A stretch of DNA of 64,000 bases from Hydrogenophaga sp. BPS33 (GTDB lineage: Bacteria > Pseudomonadota > Gammaproteobacteria > Burkholderiales > Burkholderiaceae_C): assembly GCF_009859475.1 (NCBI RefSeq), contig NZ_CP044549.1:2232001-2296000 (forward strand), in the 5' to 3' direction. Numbering within the stretch: position 1 is the stretch's first letter; every line of letters begins with the position of its first letter. This document shows, piece by piece, positions 35,210-46,204 of the stretch. A model generated the notes under the pieces. It was not told the origin of the DNA. It ran no database searches and was given only the letters and a program-made list of their open reading frames with translations. Made by a program: the position numbers and the translations under genes.

Positions 35210-37024
35210 TTAGCGAATTCTGCCGTAGCTGGTGCGCAGTGGGTCGGCACCACCGCCGCGTTGTCCACCACCACCGCCACCATTGCCACCTCGACCGCCG
35301 CCCTTGCCACCGCGGTTGCCGGTGCGCATCGCGTCGATGCTGGTGCGCAGCGGGTCGGGCTGGCCGCCGGCGTTGGCCGGACGCGGACGCGGCTCGCGGA
35401 TGCGCAGGCTGCCCAGGTGGGCGTTGGGGCCGGGCTGGCGTTCGTTGCCGCCATCGTTGTCGTCGCGCGGGCCACGGTCCATACGAGGACCTCGGTCTTC
35501 GCGGGGCGGGCGCTGGCCCTGTTGACCGCCGTGGCGTTGTTGTCCCTGGCGCGGCTGGCCATTGCCGCCGCCACCGCCGCCATGGCCATTGCCATTGGCG
35601 CGCTGACCGCCGCCATTGCCGCGGCGGCGTCCGCCGTCTCCGCGAGGACCATCGGCTGGTGCACCGTCACCGTCACCGGCAGGGCGCTGGCGCTGACCGC
35701 CACCACCATTGCCACCACGGCCCCCCCCACCCTCACTGGCCTTCTTCTCGCGCACGCGCTGCAGCATCTCGGTGCGCGCGGCCTTGGCAGCAGCGGCCAT
35801 CACTTCGCGGCTGGGCGGCTTGCCGGCGCCGCCCCAGATGGTCTGGCGGCCCATCGCGATGGGCTCGGCCCTCTCGCCGGGCTCGGGCATGAACTCCTGG
35901 AAGATCTGCACCGGAATCTGCTGCTTGGTGAAGCGTTCGATTTCCATCATGAAACCTTCTTCGTCCAGGCTCACGAGGTTGATGGCTTCACCGCTGTTGC
36001 CCGCGCGGCCGGTGCGGCCGATGCGGTGCACGTAGTCTTCGCAGACGTTGGGGATTTCGTAGTTCACGACGTGCGGCAACTCGTCGATGTCGATGCCGCG
36101 CGCGGCGATGTCGGTGGCCACCAGGGCACGGATTTCGCCGCTCTTGAAGCCGGCCAGCGCCTGGGTGCGCGCGCCCTGGCTCTTGTTGCCGTGCAGCGCC
36201 ATCGCCTCGATGCCGTTCTTGGTGAGGTACTCGGCCACGTTGTTCGCGCCGAACTTGGTGCGGGTGAACACCAGCACCTGGCTCCAGTTGTGCTGGTTGA
36301 TGATGTGCACCAGCAAGGCTTTCTTCTTGCCACGGCCCACTGGGTGGATCACCTGGGTGATGCGCTGCACAGTCGTGTTGCGCGGCGTCACCTGGATGTG
36401 TTGCGGGTCCTTGAGCAGGGCGCTGGCGAGGTCGCGGATCTCGTCGCTGAAGGTGGCGGAGAACAGCAGGCTTTGTTTGTTGGCCGGCACCAGGGCCAGC
36501 ACCTTCTTCACGTCGTGGATGAAGCCCATGTCGAGCATGCGGTCGGCTTCGTCGAGCACCAGGATCTGCACGGCGGACAGGTCCAGGAAGCCTTGCTGCT
36601 GCAAATCGAGCAGGCGCCCGGGGGTGGCCACCAGGATGTCCACGCCGCGCTTCATGGCGTTGATCTGCGGGTTCATGCCCACGCCGCCGAACACCACGGT
36701 GGAGCTCAGCGAGAGGTGCTTGCCGTAGACGCGCACCGACTCCTCGACCTGCGCGGCGAGTTCGCGTGTGGGCGTGAGCACCAGAGCGCGGATGCCCACG
36801 CCCCCAAAGCGGCTCTTGGGCCGCTCGCCCGCGGCCAGGCGGTGCAGCATCGGCAGGGTGAAGGCGGCGGTCTTGCCGGTGCCGGTTTGCGCGCCACCGA
36901 GCAGGTCGCGGCCGGCAAGAATGGCGGGAATGGCTTCGGTTTGAATGGGCGTGGGCGTTTCGTAGCCGTGTTCGCGCACCGCTTGCACGATGGCCGGGGC
37001 CAGGTTCAGATCGTCAAATGTCAT
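35210..37024 (-). CDS. rhlE: ATP-dependent RNA helicase, RhlE type
   Basis: A 604-residue DEAD-box helicase that remodels RNA in ribosome assembly and decay, notably in the cold. The motifs appear in order: Q motif ([10 protein letters not shown]), [54 protein letters not shown] and [10 protein letters not shown]. The last 200 or so residues are a low-complexity tail rich in Gly, Arg, Asn, Gln and Asp with many RGG-like steps, longer than in E. coli RhlE (454 residues total). The start is the ATG giving [10 protein letters not shown], the family N-terminus; no strong ribosome site is visible. A 311-base region separates it from divergent ettA. Confidence 0.92.
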   Translation of the reverse strand: MTFDDLNLAPAIVQAVREHGYETPTPIQTEAIPAILAGRDLLGGAQTGTGKTAAFTLPMLHRLAAGERPKSRFGGVGIRALVLTPTRELAAQVEESVRVYGKHLSLSSTVVFGGVGMNPQINAMKRGVDILVATPGRLLDLQQQGFLDLSAVQILVLDEADRMLDMGFIHDVKKVLALVPANKQSLLFSATFSDEIRDLASALLKDPQHIQVTPRNTTVQRITQVIHPVGRGKKKALLVHIINQHNWSQVLVFTRTKFGANNVAEYLTKNGIEAMALHGNKSQGARTQALAGFKSGEIRALVATDIAARGIDIDELPHVVNYEIPNVCEDYVHRIGRTGRAGNSGEAINLVSLDEEGFMMEIERFTKQQIPVQIFQEFMPEPGERAEPIAMGRQTIWGGAGKPPSREVMAAAAKAARTEMLQRVREKKASEGGGGRGGNGGGGQRQRPAGDGDGAPADGPRGDGGRRRGNGGGQRANGNGHGGGGGGNGQPRQGQQRHGGQQGQRPPREDRGPRMDRGPRDDNDGGNERQPGPNAHLGSLRIREPRPRPANAGGQPDPLRTSIDAMRTGNRGGKGGGRGGNGGGGGGQRGGGADPLRTSYGRIR

Positions 37025-37335
37025 TGTGATGAGGCGCCCGTCCGGGGCGCTGGGGGCATCGGCCACGCCGGTTGCCGATGCCAGTCTGGCTGCGGCGCCC
37101 GGTTCAGTCTGGGGCTGATGGGTTCAGGAAGTCGGTGTCGGCAAGTGGCTTGCAGGCACCCCGGCGAAGTGCCGGTGCCGGGCCAACTGATGTGCCCGAC
37201 CGGCGTATTGTCGCACGAGTGCCCAAAGCATCCGCCATGGCCTTTGGGCAACCTGGGGAGTGCACCCCCGGCGCTGGCCGATAATCGTCCACTTCGCGCC
37301 CGCTCGAGGCGCTGATTTCACGCAAGAGAATCGCA
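37025..37335. other. rhlE-ettA intergenic region
   Basis: These 311 bases hold no credible gene. They contain several GC-rich inverted repeats, for example GGCACCCCGGC with GCCGGTGCC around 37157-37179, and a GATAAT element at 37280-37285 that could be the -10 of ettA. The length and structure fit a long folded 5' leader for the RNA helicase, as is known for other cold-responsive helicase genes, but no specific element is recognised. Confidence 0.45.
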
Positions 37336-38997
<1,662 letters not shown>

Positions 38998-39011
38998 GCC
39001 CACCCCTGCGC

Positions 39012-39072
39012 CCGCCCGATGCTCGGGCGGTCACCCCCTCAAGGGGGCGATGTCTTGGGCCGGCGGAGCCGG
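39012..39072. repeat. Cluster of three palindromes, likely dispersed repeat element
   Basis: Three hairpins lie in tandem: CCGCCCGA-TGC-TCGGGCGG (39012-39030), CCCCCT-CA-AGGGGG (39034-39047) and CCGGC-GGA-GCCGG (39060-39072). From memory, very similar CCCCCTCAAGGGGG-containing blocks recur between genes in Comamonadaceae genomes, so this looks like a REP-like mobile or regulatory repeat. The first hairpin may also end ettA transcription. Confidence 0.55.
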
Positions 39073-39117
39073 ACCCTCGACATCTCTGGACCGTTCACCT
39101 CACTCCGCCGTTTCCTC

Positions 39118-39663
39118 ATGACAGAAGACTTCGTTCTATCCGCCACGCGCCACTGGATCGAGAAAGCCGTCATCGGCCTGAACCTCTGTCCCTTTGCGCG
39201 GTCGGTGTACGTCAAGAACCAGGTGCGCATCGTGGTGAGCACGGCGCGGCACCTGGACGCGTTTCTGGACGACCTCGACCGCGAACTGGACCTGCTGCAG
39301 AACACGCCGGCCGAGCAGATCGACACCACGCTGCTGGTACACCCCACGCTGTTCCCCGATTTCGAGGTGTTCAACGACTTCCTCAATGTGGTGGACGACG
39401 TGGTGGCCGAGCACGAACTCGAAGGCGTGATCCAGGTGGCGCCCTTTCACCCCTTGTTTCAATTCGACGGCACCGAGGCCGACGACATCACCAACGCGAC
39501 CAACCGCGCGCCGTTTCCCACCTTGCACCTGTTGCGCGAAGACAGCGTGGAGCGCGCGATCGCGTCCGACGCGGGCGATGCCGAAGCCATCGTGGAGCGC
39601 AATATCCAGACCTTGACCGACCTGGGCGCCGAGGGCTGGCACACCCTGATGTCAAAACCTTGA
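39118..39663 (+). CDS. DUF1415 family protein
   Basis: A 181-residue soluble protein of the DUF1415 family, function unknown. The conserved N-terminal block is TRHWIEKAVIGLNLCPFARSV, with a Cys-Pro-Phe motif, followed by LLVHPTLFPDFEVFNDFLNV and GVIQVAPFHPLFQFDG and a C-terminal NRAPFPTLHLLRE stretch. The His, Cys and acidic residues could bind a metal, but no activity has been tied to the family as far as I know. The ATG at 39118 starts the family-typical N-terminus MTEDFVL. Confidence 0.88.
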   Translation: MTEDFVLSATRHWIEKAVIGLNLCPFARSVYVKNQVRIVVSTARHLDAFLDDLDRELDLLQNTPAEQIDTTLLVHPTLFPDFEVFNDFLNVVDDVVAEHELEGVIQVAPFHPLFQFDGTEADDITNATNRAPFPTLHLLREDSVERAIASDAGDAEAIVERNIQTLTDLGAEGWHTLMSKP

Positions 39664-39760
39664 ACTGGCGGTAAAACCGGGTGCCTTTTTCTGTTTCCTG
39701 GGTATAACTGCCGAGGACAATTCTTCATTCGAACCGTCTACGTGAGAAAGAACCGTCTGC

Positions 39761-41857
39761 ATGGACGTCAACCACAACCAAGCTTTCGATGCCTGCATCC
39801 GGGACGCTCTCGTCCAGGCGCGAACGTGGATTCCCCGCTGGGTAGGCCAACTGCAGGGTGCGCTCAAGGAACGCGAGGCTGTCGCCAGCCATCTGAGCGA
39901 GCGGCAAGGCCTGTTGCAGGCCCGCACCCAGCTCGAAACGCACCGCGACCTGATCGCCACGCGCTTCCTGTCCGCCCTGGGTGACACGATCGGGAGCAGC
40001 GCTCCCGATGCCGGTGGCCATCCGCGCCGATCGGCCACCGTGAGCTTCGACGAGCTGGAGCTCATGGGCGACGACCAGGTGCAGGAAACCGTGGAACAGG
40101 CGCGGGTCCAGCAGGTCGTGAAGATGGCGGTGGACGACGAACTCGTGCGGCTGACCGCGCGCCTGAGCAGCGCCCAGGGGCTGTCCGTGATGAACCCCGA
40201 TGCGAACCCGCTGCGCGTCGAAGTGTTCGTGGCCGCGCTGATGAAGTCGCTCAAGAGCGTGCATGTGGACGCCGCCGTGCGCGCGCGCTGGTTGCAGGTG
40301 GGGGCGATTCCCCTGGGCGATGCCTTGCGCGACATGTATACCCAGCTGAGCCGGCAGCTCGAGCGCGCGGGCGTGAAACCGGCGGGCTTTGGCGTGAGCC
40401 AGACGCCATCTGCCCGCCCATCTGCGGCAGCACAGAAGGACGAGTCGGTGTCGGTCCAGGAGGTGATGGACGACGACAACCTGCTCACGCTCGACCACCT
40501 GCACCAGTTGCTGGTGGGCAACCTCGATCTCAACGACAAGTCCAAGCACCCGAACGCCACTTCGGACAACGCGATGGGCCGCACCCTGGCCAGCGAAGTG
40601 GTCACGCTCATGCTCAAGCGCATCGCGGCCGACGAGCGCCTGCTGGCACCGGTGCGCCACATGCTGCTGGACATGAAGCCCGCGCTGCTGCAGCTGGCGC
40701 GCAGCGAGCCGCGCTTCTTCTCGGACAAACAGAACCCGGCGCGCCGCCTGTTGGACGCCATCACCGAGCGCAGTCTGGCCTTTACCAGCGAGCGCGATTC
40801 GGGCTTCGATGCCTTTTCCAAGCGGGTGCACGCCGTGGTGCGCGCGCTGCGCGAGCCGGGCGACGACCTGGCGGATCGCTTCCCGGCGCAACTGGATGCG
40901 CTGGAGCGGTCGCAGGCCGCCGCCGTGGCCCCGGCGCAAGTGCAGGCGCGTGGTCTGGCGGTGCAGACGCTGGTGCGGGTGGAGCAGCGCAACCTGCTGG
41001 CCGAGCGCGTGGCCACCGAAATTCGCACGCGCAACGATTTTCCCAAGACGCCCGGCGTGGTGCGGCGCTTTCTCACCGGACCCTGGTCGCAGGTGATCGC
41101 ACAGGCGCGCCTGGAAGAAGCGGGCGCGGCCACACAGCCCCATGGCCGTTCGGCAGCGCAGCGTTACACCGACATGCTGCCCGACCTCATGTGGTCGAGC
41201 CAGCTGGCGCTGGCCAGCCTGAACCGCCCGCGCCTGGTCAAGATCATCCCCACGGTGCTGCGCACCTTGCGCGAGGGGTTGGACTCGATCGACTACCCAC
41301 GCGAGAAGACCGAGGCGTTTTTCCAGGCGCTCATGGGCATGCACGAGGCGGCGTACAAGACCCAGCGCAACGACGCGCCTTCGGTCGACGAACAGCTCAG
41401 CGTGCCGCCCGATCTGGACGACGAACCCTGGATGCAGCGCAACGAGGCGCGCGATTCCTGCCTGATGGACGACGTGTTCAAGGACGGCCCGCCCACCACC
41501 ACGCAGCCGGCCTTTCAGGAAACGCAGCGCATGCAGCGCGACTGGGCCGACGTGAAGACCGAGATCGCGGCACAGCACACCACCGACATCCCCGTGGGCA
41601 CCTGGGTCGACATCCTGCAGGAAGGGCAGGCCGCGCGCTGGCAGATCACCTGGGCCAGCCCGCACGGCACACTGTTCCTGTTCACCGGCAGCGACGGCCG
41701 CTCGCTCTCCATGACCAAGCGCGGTTTCGAACGGCTGCTCGAGCAAGACCGCCTGCGCGTGGTGGCCCAGAACGGTGTGGTGGATGCGGCCCTGGACGAA
41801 GTGGCGCGCCAGGCCTGGCTGAACAGCGCCAAGGCCACCAACTTCGCCGGACTTTAA
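39761..41857 (+). CDS. DUF1631 family protein
   Basis: A 698-residue cytoplasmic protein matching DUF1631, a family restricted to proteobacteria and without a defined function. It is largely helical; recognisable parts are LMGDDQVQETVEQARVQQVV near residue 105, an AREVF-like block LRVEVFVAALMKSL, LHQLLVGNLDLNDK and a beta-rich C-terminal part (GTWVDILQEGQAARWQITW, then GTLFLFTGSDGRSLSMTKR) resembling a PilZ-like barrel. A -10-like TATAAC at 39703 lies upstream. Its TAA stop overlaps the stop of the convergent TAXI gene (TTAA), leaving no spacer. Confidence 0.87.
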   Translation: MDVNHNQAFDACIRDALVQARTWIPRWVGQLQGALKEREAVASHLSERQGLLQARTQLETHRDLIATRFLSALGDTIGSSAPDAGGHPRRSATVSFDELELMGDDQVQETVEQARVQQVVKMAVDDELVRLTARLSSAQGLSVMNPDANPLRVEVFVAALMKSLKSVHVDAAVRARWLQVGAIPLGDALRDMYTQLSRQLERAGVKPAGFGVSQTPSARPSAAAQKDESVSVQEVMDDDNLLTLDHLHQLLVGNLDLNDKSKHPNATSDNAMGRTLASEVVTLMLKRIAADERLLAPVRHMLLDMKPALLQLARSEPRFFSDKQNPARRLLDAITERSLAFTSERDSGFDAFSKRVHAVVRALREPGDDLADRFPAQLDALERSQAAAVAPAQVQARGLAVQTLVRVEQRNLLAERVATEIRTRNDFPKTPGVVRRFLTGPWSQVIAQARLEEAGAATQPHGRSAAQRYTDMLPDLMWSSQLALASLNRPRLVKIIPTVLRTLREGLDSIDYPREKTEAFFQALMGMHEAAYKTQRNDAPSVDEQLSVPPDLDDEPWMQRNEARDSCLMDDVFKDGPPTTTQPAFQETQRMQRDWADVKTEIAAQHTTDIPVGTWVDILQEGQAARWQITWASPHGTLFLFTGSDGRSLSMTKRGFERLLEQDRLRVVAQNGVVDAALDEVARQAWLNSAKATNFAGL

Positions 41858-43212
41858 GACGCGGCGGCGGCGTCGGCGCGCACCGCGCGGCGGGGCGCCT
41901 GCAAGCGCTTCCTGACCAGGTGGATGTTGTTGCGCAGCGCATAGAGCTCGTCTGTGTACGAGAGCGGCACCACGATCTTCTCCACCTTGGACTCCATCGC
42001 ATCGAGCTGCTCCAGCAGGTCCTCTGTGCTGTCGCTGCCACTCTCCGCGTGTTGTTCGATGTCGCGCAACTCGGCGTACCAGCGGAACACGCGCGAGCGG
42101 ATGCGAAAGGCGTAGAGCGGCGGCACGATGCGCGAGAGCGGCAACGCCAGCACGATGATCAGGCCCATGGCCAGCCACACGCGCTCGATCATGTTGGCCA
42201 GCCAGAACGGCAGGTAGCGCTGCAGGAACGGTGGGCCGCTCTTGATGGCGCGCTGCGCCTCGGATGAAATCGGCACTTCGCTGTGTTCCAGGCTGGGGTA
42301 TTCGCGCGCCTTGCTGAACCAGCTCGCTCCGCCGTGCAAGGTGGTGGAGGTCTGCGCGAAGAGTTGCAGGATGGCGGGGTGCGTGTCGCTGTGCGCGAGC
42401 AGGCTGGTGGTGGAGGCGACCAGGCGCACGTTGCGCGGCGGGATGTTGGCGGCCAGGTCCACCACGCCTTGCGGCATCACCACCGGCGTGAGGTAGCCAA
42501 AGCGCCGCGAATAGGCTTCGCTCTGTGCAAAGTCGAGCAGGCGGATGCCCGGGGTCTGCAGCAGCATCTGCACCATCAGCGACTCGGGCGCGGAGGCGAA
42601 TACCACGGCGTCCAGCTCGCCGTTGAGGAAGGCCACCGTGGCCGGCGTCTGCTCCAGTTCGCTGAGCTTGAGTTCGGACGCCTGGAGGCGGTTGACGTCG
42701 AGCAGCGTGGTGAAGAGGCGCGGCACGCCGCTGCCGGGGGTGCCGACGTTGACGCGCCAACCCTTGAGCTCGGAGAGCTTGGTCACCACGGGCTTCTTGT
42801 GCAGGCGTTGCGCCGAGTCTTCGCGGTAGAACAGCCACAGCGGTTCGACGAACAGGCTGCCGAGCGAGACGATCGAATCTTCGTCGTCGTAGCCGATGTC
42901 GGCCGTGCCGCCCTGCACGAAGCCCAGGTCGGCTTCACCGTTGCGCAGCAGCTCCAGGTTGGCCGACGAGCCCTCGGATTGCTTGAGCTCGACGGTGATG
43001 CCGTAACGCGCCAGCGCTTCGGCATAGCGCTTGCCGAACTCGTCGTAAGCGCTTTGCGCCGGCCCGGTGGCCAGCACCACGCGCTTGGGCGGCGTGGGGT
43101 TGAGCCACCAATAGGTGAGGCAGAGCAGGGCGATGGTCAGAAACGCGAACGGGCCTGCGGACAGCAGCATTTCGCGCAGCGACAGCAAGGTGTATCGCAG
43201 GGTTTTGGGCAT
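41854..43212 (-). CDS. Membrane-anchored TAXI-family TRAP solute-binding protein
   Basis: A 452-residue protein with one N-terminal transmembrane segment (AGPFAFLTIALLCLTYWWL), a TAXI-type periplasmic binding domain (VVLATGPAQSAYDEFGKRYAEAL, DLGFVQGGTADIG, RVNVGTPGSGVPRLF) and a second transmembrane segment near the C-terminus (VWLAMGLIIVLALPLSRIV) followed by a charged cytoplasmic tail of about 100 residues. Ordinary TAXI proteins are secreted and lack the C-terminal helix. No TRAP permease is encoded nearby, so it may work as a sensor or with an unlinked permease. The start at 43212 (MPKTLRYT) fits the first helix; the longer frame is unlikely. Confidence 0.87.
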   Translation of the reverse strand: MPKTLRYTLLSLREMLLSAGPFAFLTIALLCLTYWWLNPTPPKRVVLATGPAQSAYDEFGKRYAEALARYGITVELKQSEGSSANLELLRNGEADLGFVQGGTADIGYDDEDSIVSLGSLFVEPLWLFYREDSAQRLHKKPVVTKLSELKGWRVNVGTPGSGVPRLFTTLLDVNRLQASELKLSELEQTPATVAFLNGELDAVVFASAPESLMVQMLLQTPGIRLLDFAQSEAYSRRFGYLTPVVMPQGVVDLAANIPPRNVRLVASTTSLLAHSDTHPAILQLFAQTSTTLHGGASWFSKAREYPSLEHSEVPISSEAQRAIKSGPPFLQRYLPFWLANMIERVWLAMGLIIVLALPLSRIVPPLYAFRIRSRVFRWYAELRDIEQHAESGSDSTEDLLEQLDAMESKVEKIVVPLSYTDELYALRNNIHLVRKRLQAPRRAVRADAAAAS

Positions 43213-43346
43213 GGGCGCGACATTAGCACGGCGTGCCCGGTCTGCCTGTCTGGTGGGATGTAGCAAGGCGTTAACCGTGGGGTGTATGGGCACCGCCACC
43301 GCCCCGTGGCCGATTCGCGCTGCGTGAAGATTTCTTGCTCAATGCC

Positions 43347-43376
43347 TTGGATGCTTGCGATGCGTTGAGGTAAAGT
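43347..43376 (+). promoter_or_regulatory. Possible promoter of the NYN gene leader
   Basis: TTGGAT (43347-43352), an 18-base spacer and TAAAGT (43371-43376). Transcription would start near 43383, leaving a leader of about 250 bases before the ATG at 43632. Confidence 0.35.
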
Positions 43377-43400
43377 CGCTCCCGCTCACGAAGGGTGAGT

Positions 43401-43564
43401 CGGGCCTGAGAACCCGTTGGAATTTGTCGCGGCCCGAAGGCCGCTGTTCAGCCCGCTGGTACAGCGGCCTTCTTCGTTCGTGCATGCTTTTTGGCGGCTC
43501 GGGCGGGAGGCCGCAAGGCCTGCCGGCTTTTCGCGAGAAATTCCCCGGTTCTCAGCCCGTTCGG
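43401..43564 (+). ncRNA. Structured leader or small RNA candidate
   Basis: A long-range stem pairs CTGAGAACC (43406-43414) with GGTTCTCAG (43547-43555), extended by CGGG/CCCG on the outside with one bulge. Inside it lies a perfect 12-base stem, GAAGGCCGCTGT with ACAGCGGCCTTC (43436-43472, 13-base loop), and a smaller AGGCC-GCA-AGGCCT-type hairpin near 43508. The layout, an outer stem enclosing local hairpins, suggests a folded RNA. No coding frame with good codon use covers it. It does not match 6S RNA, RNase P RNA or SRP RNA cores that I could recall. It may be a cis-acting leader of the NYN gene. Confidence 0.35.
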
Positions 43565-43631
43565 GCCGCCGCCACTCTGTCACGTGGCGTCGGCTGTTCC
43601 ATGAACAACGAACGCAATGGGAGAAGGCCGA

Positions 43632-44186
43632 ATGGCGAAGCGTGCGAACAAGCAACAAAGACTCGCCGTGTTGATCGACGCGGAGAACGTTTCCCACACA
43701 CTCATCCCTGCCATCCTGCTGCGCTGCGCCTGCTACGGCACGCTGCAGGTCAAACGCGCCTTTGCGGACTGGTCGCGGCCTGACATGCGCAACTTCCGCA
43801 ATGTGCTGAACCGCAACGCGATCGAGGCGGTGCACCTCGTCTCCTACGCCCGCGGCAAGAACGCAGCCGACATCGCGCTCTGTCTGAACGCGATGGAGCT
43901 GGTGCACACCGGCCAGTTCGATGCCGTGTGCCTCGTGTCATCCGACAGCGACTTCACACCACTGGCGTTCACCTTGCGGCGCGCAGGTGTGCGGGTGTAC
44001 GGGTTTGGGGGACGGCAAACGCCACGGGCTTTTGTGGCGGCTTGCAGTAACTTTATCTACACGGAGTCGGTGGGGGAGGGGGTGCCAACTTGTGCGCGTT
44101 CGGGAAGTGCGGGTGGGGCTCGAGATGCGGTGGTGATTTCATCGCCTGGGGGCTCGACGGACTGCAGTCTCAGAAGCATGGCGTGA
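43632..44186 (+). CDS. NYN-domain (PIN-like) nuclease, C-terminus apparently replaced
   Basis: Residues about 8-140 form a NYN domain, a PIN-like fold that cuts RNA: LAVLIDAENVSH supplies the first metal Asp, ADIALCLNAMEL and VCLVSSDSDFTPLAF supply the remaining acidic residues, and GVRVYGFGGRQTPRAFVAAC closes the domain. Family members usually continue into an OST-HTH/LOTUS RNA-binding domain. Here the frame runs on for about 40 residues of Ser/Gly-rich, unrelated sequence (GEGVPTCARSGSAGG...) and stops, exactly where the neighbouring stress-protein pseudogene also ends. The catalytic domain may still be active. GGAGAAGG precedes ATG 43632. A structured leader lies upstream. Confidence 0.75.
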   Translation: MAKRANKQQRLAVLIDAENVSHTLIPAILLRCACYGTLQVKRAFADWSRPDMRNFRNVLNRNAIEAVHLVSYARGKNAADIALCLNAMELVHTGQFDAVCLVSSDSDFTPLAFTLRRAGVRVYGFGGRQTPRAFVAACSNFIYTESVGEGVPTCARSGSAGGARDAVVISSPGGSTDCSLRSMA

Positions 44187-44709
44187 GGTTTGGCTGGGAC
44201 TTCACCGCCTCGGCAATCACGGCCTGCGGGTCTCCCCGGTGGGCCTCCATCGAGACCTGGAAGCCCACCGCCTCCAGCACGTTGCGGGCTTCCTTGATCT
44301 GCTTCGGCCCTTGAACCTGAGGCTTTCCCGCCATGAGCAGGTGGATGGGCAAACCGCTTGAGTAGCGGGCTTCCCGCAATCATCTGGATGCCCTGGCGGG
44401 TCACGCTGGAGCCATCGATGCCATGGCCCGCTCCCGCAGGCCGTTGAGGAACACCCTGCCGACTTCCCGGGCCGCGCGCGTCCTCGTCTCGTCCTCGTCG
44501 CTCAACTGCTTGAGCAGGTTCTCCTGGGCATCCAAGCCGATGGCCCCGCTGTGATCCTGCACGGCCTCCAGGCGCGGGTGCCGGTCGATGACGTGAAGCA
44601 GTTCCATCGGGGCCTGCATCCGCCGGGCCGCCCAGGTGGCGTAGTCCGCCACGCTCTAGGCGTACTTCGATTGGTCCACGCAGGCCAGTACTTTCTTGTC
44701 TTCGTTCAT
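44170..44709 (-). pseudogene. Universal stress protein, multiply disrupted
   Basis: Translation from ATG 44709 gives MNEDKKVLACVDQSKYA, then an in-frame TAG at 44658-44656, then SVADYATWAARRMQAPMEL and LLHVIDRHPRLEAV, typical of tandem-domain UspA proteins. The frame changes between about 44401 and 44379; the second domain resumes with SSGLPIHLLMAGKPQVQGP and AHRGDPQAVIAEAVKSQ and is cut off at about 44194, before the ATP-binding G-x9-G motif. There are thus three lesions: a nonsense codon, a frameshift and a truncation. It lies 13 bases downstream of sulP, an arrangement known for SulP-Usp pairs, so it was probably the second gene of that operon. Confidence 0.8.
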
Positions 44710-44722
44710 CTGGTGTTCTCCT

Positions 44723-46204
44723 TCAGTGGCCCATCAGCATGTCTTGCGCGCCATCCTTGTCGTGGATGCCGAAGCGGTCCACCATGGTTGAACTGGCCTC
44801 GTTCAAGCCGATGACTTCGACCTCCGCTCCCTCGCGGCGGAACTTGATGACCGCCTTGTCCAGGGCGCTCACGGCGGTGATGTCCCAGAAGTGGGCACGG
44901 CTCACATCGATGCGAACCTTGTCGATGACTTCCTTGTAGTCAAAGGCGTTGGAGAAACGGTCGGCGCTGGCGAAGAACACCTGCCCGATCACCTGATAGG
45001 TGCGAGTGCGCCCTTCGTCCTCGCTTTGCGATTTCACCCGCAGGACCTGCCCGACCTTGTGGGCGAAGAAGACGCCCGAGAGCAGCACCCCGGTCAGCAC
45101 GCCCATGGCGAGGTCGTGGGTGGCCACGGTGACGGCCACGGTGGCAATCATCACCACGCTGGAACTTTTGGGGTGCTCGCGCAGGTTCTTGATGGAGCCC
45201 CAGTTGAAGGTGCCGATGGAGACCATGATCATCACGGCCACCAATGCGGCCATGGGAATCTTTGCTACCCAGTCCCCCAGGAACACCACCAGGATCAGCA
45301 GCACGACACCAGCAGTGAGCGTGGACAGCCGACCACGCCCCCCGGACTTGATGTTGATGATGGACTGACCGATCATGGCGCAGCCCGCCATACCGCCGAT
45401 GAAGCCCGTGGCGATGTTGGCAACGCCCTGGCCCACGCACTCGCGGTTCTTGTCGCTCTTGGTGTCCGTGAGGTCGTCCACGATGGTCGCGGTCATCAGC
45501 GATTCCAGCAGGCCCACCACCATGAGGGTGAGCGAGTACGGGAAGATGATGGCCAGCGTCTCCCAGGTCAGCGGGATGTTCGGGATGAGGAACATCGGCA
45601 GGCTGTCGGGGAGGTCACCCATGTCGCCCACGGTTCGGATGTCGAGGTCCAGAGCGATGGCCACCCCGGTGAGCACGACGATGGTGACCAACGGGGATGG
45701 CACCGCCTTGGTGATGTAGGGTAGGCCGTAGATGATGCCTAGACCCGCCGCCGTCATGGCGTAGACGTGCCACGTCACGTTGGTGAGTTCCGGTAACTGG
45801 GCGAGGAAGATGAGGATGGCGAGGGCGTTCACGAAGCCCGTCACGACCGAGCGCGAAACGAACCTCATCAAGGCACCCAGGCGGACCCACCCAGCGATGA
45901 CCTGGAGAATCCCTGTGAGCACCGTAGCGGCCAACAGGTATTCGAGCCCGTGCTCTTTCACCAGCGTCACCATCAGGAGGGCCATGGCACCCGTGGCTGC
46001 GGAAATCATCCCCGGTCGGCCCCCAGTGAAGGCAATGATGGTGGCGATGGAGAAGGAGGCGTAAAGGCCCACCTTGGGGTCCACCCCGGCGATGATGGAG
46101 AAGGCAATCGCCTCCGGGATGAGTGCGAGGGCGACGACCAGTCCCGCGAGGAGGTCGTTGCGCACGTTGGACAGCCAGTCCTGGCGTAGTGTTTGAAGTG
46201 ACAT
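44723..46204 (-). CDS. SulP family anion transporter with STAS domain
   Basis: A 493-residue inner-membrane transporter. The membrane part has 12-14 helices with the SulP start [37 protein letters not shown] and [19 protein letters not shown]; the C-terminal STAS domain (about 405-490) contains [26 protein letters not shown]. SulP proteins carry sulfate, bicarbonate or other anions; bicarbonate (BicA-like) or sulfate transport is equally possible here. ATG 46204 is preferred over the longer frame since it directly precedes the family N-terminus [10 protein letters not shown]. The leader of about 310 bases contains an intrinsic terminator-like hairpin. The stress-protein remnant is downstream. 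Confidence 0.9.
   Translation of the reverse strand: MSLQTLRQDWLSNVRNDLLAGLVVALALIPEAIAFSIIAGVDPKVGLYASFSIATIIAFTGGRPGMISAATGAMALLMVTLVKEHGLEYLLAATVLTGILQVIAGWVRLGALMRFVSRSVVTGFVNALAILIFLAQLPELTNVTWHVYAMTAAGLGIIYGLPYITKAVPSPLVTIVVLTGVAIALDLDIRTVGDMGDLPDSLPMFLIPNIPLTWETLAIIFPYSLTLMVVGLLESLMTATIVDDLTDTKSDKNRECVGQGVANIATGFIGGMAGCAMIGQSIINIKSGGRGRLSTLTAGVVLLILVVFLGDWVAKIPMAALVAVMIMVSIGTFNWGSIKNLREHPKSSSVVMIATVAVTVATHDLAMGVLTGVLLSGVFFAHKVGQVLRVKSQSEDEGRTRTYQVIGQVFFASADRFSNAFDYKEVIDKVRIDVSRAHFWDITAVSALDKAVIKFRREGAEVEVIGLNEASSTMVDRFGIHDKDGAQDMLMGH

Noticed and set aside
43380..43565. 6S RNA, RNase P RNA or SRP RNA at the structured leader
   Set aside because: The folded layout first suggested 6S RNA, but the ends do not pair as in 6S and none of the conserved cores I know are present.
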